Source: Allobosea sp. LC85 (GTDB lineage: Bacteria; Pseudomonadota; Alphaproteobacteria; Rhizobiales; Beijerinckiaceae). From it: DNA of 64,000 nt. The stretch is from positions 62,001 through 126,000 of the forward strand of contig NZ_JPKG01000044.1 in the NCBI RefSeq assembly GCF_000735605.1. Direction: 5' to 3'. This document shows, one piece after another, positions 7,936 to 16,209 of this stretch (position 1 is its first letter; every line of letters begins with the position of its first letter). The translations under genes and the position numbers were made by a program. The notes under the pieces were generated by a model that saw nothing but the letters and a program-made list of their open reading frames with translations, searched no databases and was not told the origin of the DNA.

Positions 7936-7983
7936 GCAAATCAGACACACGCCGCAAGCAATGCAACAAGATGGGCTGGCGGC

Positions 7984-8796
7984 ATGAGCGACGAGGACGA
8001 GGCGAAGCAGGTTCGCAGCATCTTCATCTCCGACCTGCATCTGGGAACGCGTGGAGCACAGGCCGATCTCGTGCTCGAATTCCTGCGGGCCTATGATGCG
8101 CCGCAGATTTATCTCGTCGGGGACATCATCGATGGCTGGCGGCTGAAGAACGGCTGGTACTTCCCGCAGGCGCATAACGACGTCGTGCAGAAGCTGCTGC
8201 GCAAGGTGCGCAAGGGTTCGCGGCTGATCTACATCACCGGCAACCACGACGATTTCCTCCGCGATTTCACCGGGAGCGAGTTCGGTGGCATCCGCATCGC
8301 CGACCATGCGTTGCATGACACCGCCGACGGCAAGCGCCTGCTGGTGATCCATGGCGACCTGTTCGATCTGGTCGTGCGCAATGCAAAATGGCTCGCGCTG
8401 TTGGGGGACTGGGCCTACACGGTCGCGCTCGCGTCCAACACGGTCGTCAACAAGGTCCGCCGCTTGCTCCACCTGCCGCACTGGTCGCTCTCGGCCTGGG
8501 CCAAGCAGAAGGTCAAGAATGCGGTCAACTATATCGGCGAGTTCGAGACCTGCCTTGCCGCCGAGGCGCGTCGCCATGGCGCGGATGGCGTGGTCTGCGG
8601 CCATATCCACCACGCCGCACATCGCAAGATCGACGGGCTCACCTACATCAATACGGGTGACTGGGTCGAAAGCTGCACGGCTGTGGTCGAGCACCATGAC
8701 GGCCGCTTCGAGGTCATTCGCTGGCCGCAATACCGGCTGAAGAGTGAGCCGGTCCGGCCGATCCCGCAGCCGGTCCTGGTCAGCGAGGCGGCCTGA
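7984..8796 (+). CDS. plcP: PlcP-like metallophosphoesterase (LpxH-type fold)
   Basis: A 270-residue calcineurin-type phosphoesterase with all metal motifs: SDLHLG, GDIIDGW, GNHDD and the closing CGHIHH. Automatic annotation would say UDP-2,3-diacylglucosamine diphosphatase, but the gene is translationally coupled (TGATG overlap) to a family 4 glycosyltransferase. In Sinorhizobium and Agrobacterium the corresponding pair is PlcP, a phospholipase C that strips the headgroup from membrane phospholipids under phosphate limitation, and Agt, which glycosylates the diacylglycerol released. I infer that role here. ATG 7984 fits the fold's start; an upstream in-frame start at 7909 would add 25 residues overlapping the divergent promoter. 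Confidence 0.78.
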   Translation: MSDEDEAKQVRSIFISDLHLGTRGAQADLVLEFLRAYDAPQIYLVGDIIDGWRLKNGWYFPQAHNDVVQKLLRKVRKGSRLIYITGNHDDFLRDFTGSEFGGIRIADHALHDTADGKRLLVIHGDLFDLVVRNAKWLALLGDWAYTVALASNTVVNKVRRLLHLPHWSLSAWAKQKVKNAVNYIGEFETCLAAEARRHGADGVVCGHIHHAAHRKIDGLTYINTGDWVESCTAVVEHHDGRFEVIRWPQYRLKSEPVRPIPQPVLVSEAA

Positions 8797-9875
8797 TGCG
8801 CGTCCTCATCGCGACGGACGCCTGGCGTCCCCAGATCAATGGGGTCGTCCGGTCGCTGGAGCGGATGGTCGAGGCGGGGCCGTCATTTGGTGTGACGCCG
8901 CATATGCTGACGCCCGAGGGGTTTCGGCAGATTGGCCTGCCATCCTATCCCGATATCCGTATCGCGCTGGCAACGCAGGGCGCCATCGCGCGGCGCATCA
9001 GCGACTTCGAGCCGGACCACATCCATATCGCCACGGAAGGGCCGATCGGCTGGCTGACCCGCGCGGTCTGCCTGGCGCAGAAGCGTACGTTCACGACGAG
9101 CTACCACACCCGGTTTCCGCAATATGTCGCGGCCCGCTGGCCGATTCCGGAACGCTGGAGCTACCAGTTCCTGCGTCGGTTCCACGGGGCGGCTGCGGGT
9201 GTCATGGTCTCGACCGCGACGGTCGAGGCCGAACTGCAGCAGAACGGGTTCGAGCGCATCCTGCGCTGGGGGCGGGGCGTTGATCTCCAGCAGTTCCACC
9301 CGCGCCAGGTAAGCGTGCTGGATCTGCCGCGTCCCATTTTCCTCAGTGTCGGGCGCGTCGCTGTCGAAAAGAACCTCGATGCCTTCCTGTCGCTGCGCCT
9401 GCCCGGCAGCAAGGTCGTCGTCGGTGATGGCCCGGCGCGCGCCGACCTGCAGCGCGCCTTCCCGGACGTGACGTTCCTGGGTACGCGCGAGGGCGAGGAA
9501 CTGGCAGCGATCTACGCGTCGTCGGATGTCTTCGTGTTTCCGAGCCTGACCGACACTTTTGGCATCGTGCTGCTCGAGGCGGCCGCAAGCGGGCTGCCCG
9601 TTGCGGCCTTCCCCGTGCAGGGGCCGAGCGATGTCTTTGCCGGAAGCGGCGCTGCCGTGCTGGACGAGGATCTGCGGGGCGCAGCGTTGGCGGCCTTGCG
9701 CATCCCACGCGAAGCCTGCCTGGGACTTGCCGCAGGCCATAGCTGGCAGAGCAGCGCCGAGCAGTTCTATGGGCATATCCGGCGGATTTCCCAGCGTGCT
9801 CCGGCCCTGAGCGTCACAACCTTCGCGAACGTCCGTGCCGGGGAAGCGCAGGCGCGGGAGCAGCAGCGGGCTTGA
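8796..9875 (+). CDS. agt: Family 4 glycosyltransferase, Agt-like (diacylglycerol glycosyltransferase candidate)
   Basis: A 359-residue GT-B glycosyltransferase. The N-terminal acceptor domain begins RVLIATDAWRPQINGVV and the C-terminal nucleotide-sugar domain holds SVGRVAVEKN and the EX7E-type segment SLTDTFGIVLLEAAASG. It overlaps the PlcP-like gene by TGATG, a strong sign of joint expression. By analogy with Agt of Agrobacterium it would transfer hexose or glucuronate to diacylglycerol at the inner face of the cytoplasmic membrane to make phosphorus-free glycolipids; the sugar cannot be read from sequence. Its last 62 bases overlap the convergent antiporter gene. Alternative: a general GT4 mannosyl/glucosyltransferase. 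Confidence 0.8.
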   Translation: MRVLIATDAWRPQINGVVRSLERMVEAGPSFGVTPHMLTPEGFRQIGLPSYPDIRIALATQGAIARRISDFEPDHIHIATEGPIGWLTRAVCLAQKRTFTTSYHTRFPQYVAARWPIPERWSYQFLRRFHGAAAGVMVSTATVEAELQQNGFERILRWGRGVDLQQFHPRQVSVLDLPRPIFLSVGRVAVEKNLDAFLSLRLPGSKVVVGDGPARADLQRAFPDVTFLGTREGEELAAIYASSDVFVFPSLTDTFGIVLLEAAASGLPVAAFPVQGPSDVFAGSGAAVLDEDLRGAALAALRIPREACLGLAAGHSWQSSAEQFYGHIRRISQRAPALSVTTFANVRAGEAQAREQQRA

Positions 9876-11601
9876 GTTCGCGCCGAAACACGTCCCGCCG
9901 TTCGTGCACGGAGGCGATGACGAGGCCCATCGGCACGCCAAGCCCGACAAGCGCTGCTTCCGACAATTGCAGGCTGGCCTCGATGGTTTCCGGCACTGCG
10001 TCGTTGACGCCGAGCTCATAGAGGTGCCGGGCATGGGCGGCGTCGCGGGCGCGCGCCACGATGATGAGCTCGGGGCGCAGCGCCCGTGCCGCCTTGACGA
10101 TCTCATCGACTGCGCGGTGATTGTGGATCGTGACGATCAGGGCGCTTGCGTCGACCACGCCGCAGAGCTTCAGGAAATCCGGCTTGGTCGCGTCGCCGAA
10201 GAAGGCGGGCCGGCCAGCGCGCCGTTGGCCGGCGATCAGGACCGGGTCGGAGTCGAGCGCGATATAGGGCTTGTTGTGCTCTTCGAGCATCGAACCGACG
10301 AGTCTGCCGACCCGGCCGCAGCCAATGACGATCGCGCGCCCCGTATGGTCGTCGGGCGGCAGGATTGTTGCCTCCTCGGGCAGGGCCACTGGCGGCGCGA
10401 AGCGTGCCGCCATATGGCGCGCCACACGGGCAAATAATGGCAGCGTCACCATGGTGAGAGACACCGCGGCAAGCACGAGGCTTGCCGCGCCATGGTCAAC
10501 CAGTTTCGCGCCGACGGCCGCGTTGAGCAGCACGAAGGCAAACTCACCGCCCGGAGCGACCATGATCGCGGCTTCGATCGCTGTCGGGACGGAAAGAGCC
10601 AGGAGCCGGGCCAGGCCCAGCACGACCAGCGCCTTTGTCAGGAGAAGACCAGCGGCGATGCCGAGGATGATTGCAGGTTGAGCCGCAAGCTGCGCGGGGT
10701 CGACACTCATGCCAACGATCAGGAAGAAGACACCGATCAGCAAGGATTTGAACGGCTCGATCGTGACTTCGATGGCGCGCCGATACTCGGTTTCCGCCAG
10801 GAGCAGGCCGGCGATGAAGGCGCCAAGGCCCATGGAAAGGCCGGCCGCTGCCGCCACCAGCCCGGTGCCGAGCGCGACCAGCAGGGTCGCGGCAAGGAAG
10901 CTCTCGGAGCTGTCGGTCGAGGCAACGAGACGAAAGAGCGGACGAAGCGCCAGGCGCCCGACCACGACAATGCCGGCAATCGCTGCGAAGGCATGCACGA
11001 GCGCCTGCGCCAGGCCGGCGACCAGCGAGCCGCCATTCTGCGCGCCGAGAACGGCGACGAGGAAGAGCAATGGCACCACCGCGATATCCTGGCAGAGCAG
11101 GATCGCGAAGCTGGTACGGCCGGCCGAGGTCATCATGCGTCGCTTGGCCGAAAGCAGTTCGACGACCATGGCGGTCGAGGACAAGGCGAGGCCGAAGCCG
11201 ATGATCAGGGCTGCTGCAGCGGGCTGTTTCAAGAGGAAGGCGAAGCCGCCGATGATCGCGGCGGAGAGCGCGACCTGCCCGAGCCCGAGACCGAAGACCA
11301 ACCTGCGCATGGTCATCAGGCGCTCAAAGGAGAGCTCAAGCCCGATCACGAAGAGCAGGAAGGCGACACCGATTTCGGCGGGGCCGGCCAATGTGCTCGC
11401 GTCGGATACGGTGATGGTGCGCAGCAACGGCACCGAGGAGACGAGGCCGCCCAGTCCGAAGGGGCCGAGCAACGCGCCGCAGGCCATGAAGGCGACGATC
11501 GAATTGACGCGGAAGCGCTTGGCAAATGGCACGATTACGCCGGCCGTGGCGAGGACGACGATGGCGTCTTTATAGGCCGAGGGGTCGATCGTGGCTGCCA
11601 A
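9814..11601 (-). CDS. CPA2 family cation:proton antiporter with RCK (TrkA-N) domain
   Basis: A 595-residue KefB/YbaL-like protein. About twelve to thirteen transmembrane segments make the Na+/H+ exchanger domain (residues about 10-390), then a cytosolic TrkA-N domain (about 415-535) with the nucleotide-binding GCGRVG motif and an acidic residue (LDSD) at the end of strand two. Such proteins exchange K+ or Na+ for H+ with NAD(H)-linked gating. The C-terminal 20 codons overlap the 3' end of the Agt-like gene on the other strand. No KefF-type ancillary subunit is adjacent. Confidence 0.9.
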   Translation of the reverse strand: MAATIDPSAYKDAIVVLATAGVIVPFAKRFRVNSIVAFMACGALLGPFGLGGLVSSVPLLRTITVSDASTLAGPAEIGVAFLLFVIGLELSFERLMTMRRLVFGLGLGQVALSAAIIGGFAFLLKQPAAAALIIGFGLALSSTAMVVELLSAKRRMMTSAGRTSFAILLCQDIAVVPLLFLVAVLGAQNGGSLVAGLAQALVHAFAAIAGIVVVGRLALRPLFRLVASTDSSESFLAATLLVALGTGLVAAAAGLSMGLGAFIAGLLLAETEYRRAIEVTIEPFKSLLIGVFFLIVGMSVDPAQLAAQPAIILGIAAGLLLTKALVVLGLARLLALSVPTAIEAAIMVAPGGEFAFVLLNAAVGAKLVDHGAASLVLAAVSLTMVTLPLFARVARHMAARFAPPVALPEEATILPPDDHTGRAIVIGCGRVGRLVGSMLEEHNKPYIALDSDPVLIAGQRRAGRPAFFGDATKPDFLKLCGVVDASALIVTIHNHRAVDEIVKAARALRPELIIVARARDAAHARHLYELGVNDAVPETIEASLQLSEAALVGLGVPMGLVIASVHERRDVFRRELKPAAAPAPALPRHGRSRRL

Positions 11602-11749
11602 GCTATCCTCGCATTGCCGATTCAGAGGGGCGATTCATGTTTGCGGTCCAAGCCGTTGCGATACAAGCGCTTGTGCGGGTCCCAGCAAAAAACTTGCCGT
11701 TCCCGGAGACGGCCCGTAGCTTCCGCCCGCATTGTTCGAAGGGGTTTCC

Positions 11750-12595
11750 ATGCGTTTTGCCGGTACCGATTCCTATGTCGCAACCGAGGATCTCACCGTC
11801 GCCGTCAATGCGGCGATCCGGCTGGAGCGGCCCCTGCTGGTCAAGGGAGAACCAGGCACCGGCAAGACCGTGCTGGCTGAGGAGATCGCATCGGCCCTGA
11901 AGGCGCCGCTGATCACCTGGCATATCAAATCGACGACCAAGGCCCAGCAGGGGCTGTACGAATATGACGCGGTCAGCCGCCTGCGCGACAGCCAGCTCGG
12001 CGATCCGCGGGTGTCGGACATCGCGAACTACATCAAGCGCGGCAAGCTCTGGGACGCCTTCGCCTCGAGCGAGCGGCCCGTGCTGCTGATCGACGAGATC
12101 GACAAGGCCGATATCGAGTTCCCGAACGACCTGCTGCTCGAACTCGACCGCATGGAGTTCCATGTCTACGAGACCGGCCAGACGGTTCGGGCCGCGCAGC
12201 GCCCGGTGATGATCATCACCTCCAACAACGAGAAGGAACTGCCGGACGCCTTCCTGCGCCGCTGCTTCTTCCACTACATCCGCTTCCCCGATGCCGAGAC
12301 GATGCAGGCGATCGTCGAGGTGCATTTCCCCGGTATCAAGAAGCGCCTGATGGAGGAGGCGCTGCGCCTGTTCTTCGAGGTGCGCGAGGTTCCGGGCATC
12401 AAGAAGAAGCCCTCGACCTCGGAGCTGCTCGACTGGCTGAAGCTGCTGGTGGCCGAGGATATCGGCCCCGAGGTCCTGCGCGAGCGCGACCCGCGCAAGC
12501 TGATCCCGCCGCTGCACGGAGCGCTGCTCAAGAACGAGCAGGATGTCAGCCTGTTCGAGAAACTCGCTTTCATGGTGAGGCGGGAGAGCCGCTGA
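11750..12595 (+). CDS. MoxR-family AAA+ ATPase
   Basis: A 281-residue AAA+ protein with Walker A GEPGTGKT, Walker B LLIDEID and sensor 1 TSNNEKELPDAFLRRC, the MoxR signature. MoxR ATPases act as chaperones that insert cofactors or activate VWA-domain partners. ATG 11750 follows an AAGGGG ribosome site at 5-6 bases; an in-frame ATG six codons upstream is less likely. The usual downstream CoxE/VWA gene is absent: the next gene is on the opposite strand 12 bases away. Whether it serves the molybdenum hydroxylase 9 kb upstream is unknown. Confidence 0.88.
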   Translation: MRFAGTDSYVATEDLTVAVNAAIRLERPLLVKGEPGTGKTVLAEEIASALKAPLITWHIKSTTKAQQGLYEYDAVSRLRDSQLGDPRVSDIANYIKRGKLWDAFASSERPVLLIDEIDKADIEFPNDLLLELDRMEFHVYETGQTVRAAQRPVMIITSNNEKELPDAFLRRCFFHYIRFPDAETMQAIVEVHFPGIKKRLMEEALRLFFEVREVPGIKKKPSTSELLDWLKLLVAEDIGPEVLRERDPRKLIPPLHGALLKNEQDVSLFEKLAFMVRRESR

Positions 12596-12607
12596 GCGGC
12601 TGGCCGC

Positions 12608-13201
12608 TCAAGGATCGCAGGGCGGGATCGCCACCGCGAGATCGATCTTGGGATCGGCCGCGCGCACCGCTTCGCGCAGATTGAGATCGCGCGCGACGAC
12701 GATGTAGTCCTGCGTTTCCGACGTCTTCAAATAGGTCGTCATCAGGATCGGCTCGTCGCCGAGTTCGCCGGTGTGGCAGGCCTTGTCGGCACGGAGCGCG
12801 AGTGAACCACGATTGCCGCTGTTGCCGGCTCCGACAAGCAGTTCCTCCCGGAAGACCGAGAGCTTGGTTGCATCGGCGGCGCTGAGCCGGAACACGGTCA
12901 GACGCCGTCCCGGCGAAGCCATGACAGGCAATGCGGCGAGTTCGGTGGCGTCGCGTACTTCTTCCAGGACGACCTTGCGCTCATGGCGACCACCGTCCCT
13001 GGGTTTGATCACGATCGTCATGGTGACGCCACCGGGCAAGGGGCGGATATCTGACGGCAGGCTGATGGCGGCACGCAGATCGGTCAGGGTCGTGCTGCGC
13101 ATGTCGATGCGCGACAATTTCGGTAGGGAACTCAGCGGGACATGGCCGCACGCGCCGGCAAGGGCGGCCACGATCATGGAAGCGAACAGGGAAAGACGCA
13201 T
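12608..13201 (-). CDS. Hypothetical exported protein (possible lipoprotein)
   Basis: A 197-residue protein with an N-terminal hydrophobic signal (LSLFASMIVAALAGAC), in which the Cys at about residue 18 could be a lipobox cysteine although the -3 residue is not ideal. The mature part has no family I recognise: a mixed alpha/beta pattern with two further Cys pairs (DKACH, IPPCDP), one next to the C-terminus. ATG 13201 is chosen over an in-frame TTG at 13216. It is divergent from the DUF2975 gene across an AT-rich 90-base gap. Confidence 0.65.
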   Translation of the reverse strand: MRLSLFASMIVAALAGACGHVPLSSLPKLSRIDMRSTTLTDLRAAISLPSDIRPLPGGVTMTIVIKPRDGGRHERKVVLEEVRDATELAALPVMASPGRRLTVFRLSAADATKLSVFREELLVGAGNSGNRGSLALRADKACHTGELGDEPILMTTYLKTSETQDYIVVARDLNLREAVRAADPKIDLAVAIPPCDP

Positions 13202-13292
13202 CGTGAGGCTCGTCAATTTCAGATTGGAATATGATCTTTACATTAAAAAATTCATCTAATAATTTAATTTTGTCAGTTGAGGGCAGAGTGAA
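13202..13292. promoter_or_regulatory. AT-rich divergent intergenic region
   Basis: Between a lipoprotein-like gene (reverse) and a DUF2975 gene (forward) the base composition drops sharply: 13231-13275 is almost entirely A/T with runs such as TTAAAAAATTC. This is conspicuous in a GC-rich window and probably holds the divergent promoters. I cannot assign -35/-10 boxes with confidence. Confidence 0.5.
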
Positions 13293-13859
13293 ATGAACGC
13301 GGAAAGCACTTTGAGGCCGCGCGAGACGCCGCTGGCCAGGCTGAAGCCCGTGAGCATGACAGCACGGCTCTCCAGCTATGCCGCAGCATTGCTCATGGGA
13401 TTTGGCATGGCCTGGTTGTGGAGCGACCCTGAAAGCCTTGCCGATCATGCGCGCGGTACCATTGGCGTGACGGTCGCGCCGCCCACGGCAGCAATGCGCA
13501 GCTACTGGCTGGCACTGATTGTCGGCACTGTTCCGGCGGGCTTGTTCATCTACGCGATGCTGCGTCTGGCCAGCCTGTTTGGGCGCTTTGGAAAAGGGCG
13601 GGTTCTCGAAGTCGTCAATGCGATAGAGCTCAGCCGGATTGGCTGGCTGCTCATTCTGTTTGGTGCAACGACCCCGGTTGCGCGGGCCCTGCAGAGCGTA
13701 GCGCTGACCTATGACAACCCGGCCGGCCGCAGGCAGCTTGCGATCACGCTCGATCCCGGCATGTTCGGCGCACTGGCCGCGGGCGCTGTCCTTGTCGCCT
13801 TCGGGCTGGTGCTGCGCGAGGCGATGCGGCTCTCTGACGAGAATCAGAGTTTCGTGTAG
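13293..13859 (+). CDS. DUF2975-type four-helix membrane protein
   Basis: A 188-residue protein with four hydrophobic segments (about residues 28-46, 70-95, 115-135, 152-175) in the DUF2975 arrangement, with FGKGRVLEVVNAIELSRIG linking helices two and three. The family is usually encoded next to a small XRE regulator, as here (9-base gap). The biochemical role of the family is unknown; the fixed pairing suggests a membrane sensor that controls the cytoplasmic regulator. Confidence 0.75.
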   Translation: MNAESTLRPRETPLARLKPVSMTARLSSYAAALLMGFGMAWLWSDPESLADHARGTIGVTVAPPTAAMRSYWLALIVGTVPAGLFIYAMLRLASLFGRFGKGRVLEVVNAIELSRIGWLLILFGATTPVARALQSVALTYDNPAGRRQLAITLDPGMFGALAAGAVLVAFGLVLREAMRLSDENQSFV

Positions 13860-13868
13860 GACAGGGCG

Positions 13869-14114
13869 ATGCCGATCATCGTCGAACTCGATGTCATGCT
13901 CGCGCGTCGAAAGATGCGTTCGAAGGAACTCGCCCAGCGCATCGGCCTGACCGAGCAGCAGGTCTCTCAGCTCAAGTCCGGGAAGGTCCGCGGCATGCGT
14001 TTCGATACGCTTTCACGCATCTGCATGGTGCTCGGCTGCCAGCCCGGCGACCTGCTGCGCTACGAGCCCGGCGAGAGCGACGAGGCGGCTTGCGCTCCGG
14101 TCGCTGAACTATGA
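13869..14114 (+). CDS. Small XRE-family regulator (YozG-like)
   Basis: An 81-residue protein that is essentially one helix-turn-helix domain: KELAQRIGLTEQQVSQLKSGK, then the conserved FDTLSRICMVLGCQPGDLL. This Cro/CI-like class typically accompanies DUF2975 membrane proteins. It starts 9 bases after the DUF2975 stop, so the two are an operon. Confidence 0.85.
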   Translation: MPIIVELDVMLARRKMRSKELAQRIGLTEQQVSQLKSGKVRGMRFDTLSRICMVLGCQPGDLLRYEPGESDEAACAPVAEL

Positions 14115-14124
14115 TTGGCGCCCC

Positions 14125-15387
14125 TCAGCCCAGGCCGAGCAGAGGTCGCGCATTCAGCGCGGCCGCAAGCGCCAGAGCGGTGACGGCAGCATAGCCCGTC
14201 GAGAAGACGCCGACCGCCGCCAGACTGGCCGTCTCCCGGCGGGTGACGAGCCAGACCAGCAGGCCGAAGGCGGGGATGAGCTGCAGCGCATGCAGGCCCA
14301 GGAAATGGCTGACGCGCAGGTCGCCGATCGACAGCGACCAGCCGAGGAAGGGGAGCGTCGCGTGCGCGCTCGGTGCGGTGCCGACATAATGACCGCTGCC
14401 GCTGGCGCCGAGGACCGCTCCGCTCGCCAGGCCAAAAAGGCAGGTCAAGGCGAGGCCTGCGACCAATGACCAGCGCAGCACGGGCGCGATCGGTGCGGCG
14501 TCGCGGCGGGCGAGACCATAGGCGAGGGCCCCCGGTGCCAGTGTGAACATCACCGCCCCGACCCCCATTGCGCTGTAGAGCGCGGCGCCGATCCAGCTGT
14601 TGCCGTTGTAATGCGAAGCTTCAGCCCGCGAGGCGCGCCAGGCGATGTAGAGCACTTCGAGGATGATCGGCACGATCACCGGCCAAATCATGTAGCGCCC
14701 GGCGAGGCTAGCGCGGAAGCGGTCACTGGCGAGGGGCAGGAACAGCGCCAGCGTCAGCAGGTAGAGCGCGACCGAAATCTCGAACTTGAGCGGCTTGATC
14801 CAGACGTTCACTCCCTGAAACAGCCGGTCGTCGATGAGCAAGGCCAGGATGGTCGGAACTGTCAGGGCGAGCATCGCGAAGGCGGCGGCCGTCAGGCGCG
14901 GCTCGAATTCAAGATCGCGCAGCCAGCCCGGCAGGCGCGCCTGGAAACGGGCGATGCGGTCCTCGCGGGTGAGCCGAAAACTGCCTTTCAGCAGCAGATA
15001 GCCGAGAAAGCCGATCGGGCCGAACAGAAAAGTTGCGAGCAGTACCGGCACCGTCAGCCAATGCGGAATTCCCTCCTCCTGCGCGCGCCGCAGGAGCCAG
15101 TTGCCGAGGAACAGATCGAAGGCGAGGTAGTGGACCCAGCCGGCGAGGAGCAGGGGCTTCGACGTAAACAGCGCCGCCACGGCGTCGAGCGAGCCGAAAC
15201 CGCCTTCCGCGCCATGCCAGTAGGCGCCGATCAGCACGGCATAGCCAAGCGATAATAGCCCCGGGATGACCCAGCCTGCGAGCGTGTCCGAAATACCGCG
15301 CCAGCGCGGCAGCAGAATCAGCGCCAGCCAACCGAGGATGGCGAGACGGCCGGCCCAGGCGAAGGCGTCGTCGAGCAAAGTCGGCAT
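14125..15387 (-). CDS. ABA4-like (DUF4281) membrane protein with extra C-terminal membrane domain
   Basis: A 420-residue polytopic protein. Residues about 1-140 match the ABA4-like pattern (four helices, WVHYLAFDLFLGNWLLR and FLFGPIGFLGYLLL); the remaining 280 residues add six to seven further helices with RFRASLAGRY and YNGNSWIGAAL loops. ABA4 in plants is needed for neoxanthin synthesis; the bacterial homologues have no proven role. ATG 15387 has a GAGG ribosome site 5 bases upstream. Its promoter overlaps paired operators and a TetR gene is divergent, so repression by that regulator is likely. Confidence 0.7.
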   Translation of the reverse strand: MPTLLDDAFAWAGRLAILGWLALILLPRWRGISDTLAGWVIPGLLSLGYAVLIGAYWHGAEGGFGSLDAVAALFTSKPLLLAGWVHYLAFDLFLGNWLLRRAQEEGIPHWLTVPVLLATFLFGPIGFLGYLLLKGSFRLTREDRIARFQARLPGWLRDLEFEPRLTAAAFAMLALTVPTILALLIDDRLFQGVNVWIKPLKFEISVALYLLTLALFLPLASDRFRASLAGRYMIWPVIVPIILEVLYIAWRASRAEASHYNGNSWIGAALYSAMGVGAVMFTLAPGALAYGLARRDAAPIAPVLRWSLVAGLALTCLFGLASGAVLGASGSGHYVGTAPSAHATLPFLGWSLSIGDLRVSHFLGLHALQLIPAFGLLVWLVTRRETASLAAVGVFSTGYAAVTALALAAALNARPLLGLG

Positions 15388-15400
15388 GGCACCCTCATAT

Positions 15401-15415
15401 CTTGACGCTGTTAAG
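15401..15415. promoter_or_regulatory. Putative TetR operator 1
   Basis: CTTGACGCTGTTAAG. It is the reverse complement of the site at 15442-15456 with one mismatch and is itself partly palindromic. It lies between the divergent ABA4-like and TetR genes. Confidence 0.6.
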
Positions 15416-15426
15416 TTTGTGGCCCG

Positions 15427-15455
15427 GTGATATTGCTTTATCTTAACGGCGTCAA
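15427..15455 (-). promoter_or_regulatory. Sigma-70-type promoter of the ABA4-like gene
   Basis: On the reverse strand TTGACG (15450-15455) and TATCAC (15427-15432) are separated by 17 bases. The -35 element lies inside the repeat at 15442-15456 and the second repeat lies just downstream, an arrangement expected for a repressor that blocks RNA polymerase. Confidence 0.5.
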
Positions 15456-15456
15456 G
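15442..15456. promoter_or_regulatory. Putative TetR operator 2
   Basis: CTTAACGGCGTCAAG, the inverted partner of the site at 15401-15415, with centres 41 bases apart (about four helical turns). It overlaps the reverse-strand -35 box. Confidence 0.6.
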
Positions 15457-15483
15457 TTTGGTGGGGGCTGCGGCGGGTCGAGT

Positions 15484-16200
15484 ATGGCGAAGGACAAGAC
15501 GCTCGGGCGCGGCAGCTATCATCATGGCGACTTGCGCCAGGCGATGATCGAAGCGGCCGAGGCGGTGCTGGCGGAGAAGGGCGTCGGCGGCTTCACCCTG
15601 CGCGAATGCGCGCGTCGAGCCGGGGTTTCACCGGCCGCGCCGGCCCATCATTTCGGCAATCTTGTCGGACTGCTCACGGTGATCGCGACGCTCGGCTTCG
15701 ACGATCTCTCCGAAGCGATGGAAGCAGCCGTTGCCGAGGCGATCCGCAGCGGCGGTGACCGGCTCGCGGCGATCTGTGAAGCCTATCTCGCGGTCGCGCT
15801 GGCGCGGCCAGGCCGGTTCCGCGTCGTCTTCGGACGGCTCGGCCTCAAGAATGAAGATGAAAACCTGCGCCGTGCCGGCATTCGCGCCTTCGGCATCCTG
15901 GTGCGGGAGACGAAGCTCGCTCTGGGACGACAGACCGAGGGCGAGGACTTGCTGACCCGTCCGCTGCCGCTCTTCGCCGACGATCCCGATCTCGCCGCGA
16001 TTCTGTTCGTCTGGTCGGTCACTCACGGCTTCTCGACGATGCTGATCGACGGCCAGCTTGGGCCGTTTGAGATGCAGCCGTCAGGGCGCGAGCGGTTGTG
16101 CGAGCTTTATTCCAAGCAACTTGTCGGATTGCTGCTTGCCGCGGTGCGCCAGATGACAGCTCGCCCGGGACCACTCGCAAATCCCTGCAGGCATGGTTAG
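15484..16200 (+). CDS. TetR-family transcriptional regulator
   Basis: A 238-residue regulator. The N-terminal TetR helix-turn-helix spans about residues 10-60 (GFTLRECARRAGVSPAAPAHHFGN) and the C-terminal ligand domain is the WHG type. ATG 15484 is preferred; the longer frame from 15427 would start inside the operator region. It is divergent from the ABA4-like gene, and two inverted operators lie between them, so it probably represses both genes. The ligand is unknown. Confidence 0.88.
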   Translation: MAKDKTLGRGSYHHGDLRQAMIEAAEAVLAEKGVGGFTLRECARRAGVSPAAPAHHFGNLVGLLTVIATLGFDDLSEAMEAAVAEAIRSGGDRLAAICEAYLAVALARPGRFRVVFGRLGLKNEDENLRRAGIRAFGILVRETKLALGRQTEGEDLLTRPLPLFADDPDLAAILFVWSVTHGFSTMLIDGQLGPFEMQPSGRERLCELYSKQLVGLLLAAVRQMTARPGPLANPCRHG

Positions 16201-16209
16201 ATTGTGGCC

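Noticed and set aside
7909..7983. Extended N-terminus of the PlcP-like protein
   Set aside because: The extension is outside the conserved fold, lacks a ribosome site and covers the divergent promoter region.
10492..11880. 462-residue forward open frame
   Set aside because: Antisense to the CPA2 antiporter and overlapping the start of the MoxR gene; highly charged Glu/Gln/Arg-rich composition with no family signature.
14611..15255. 214-residue forward open frame
   Set aside because: Antisense to the ABA4-like gene and rich in Gln/Glu/Arg, typical of shadows of hydrophobic codons.
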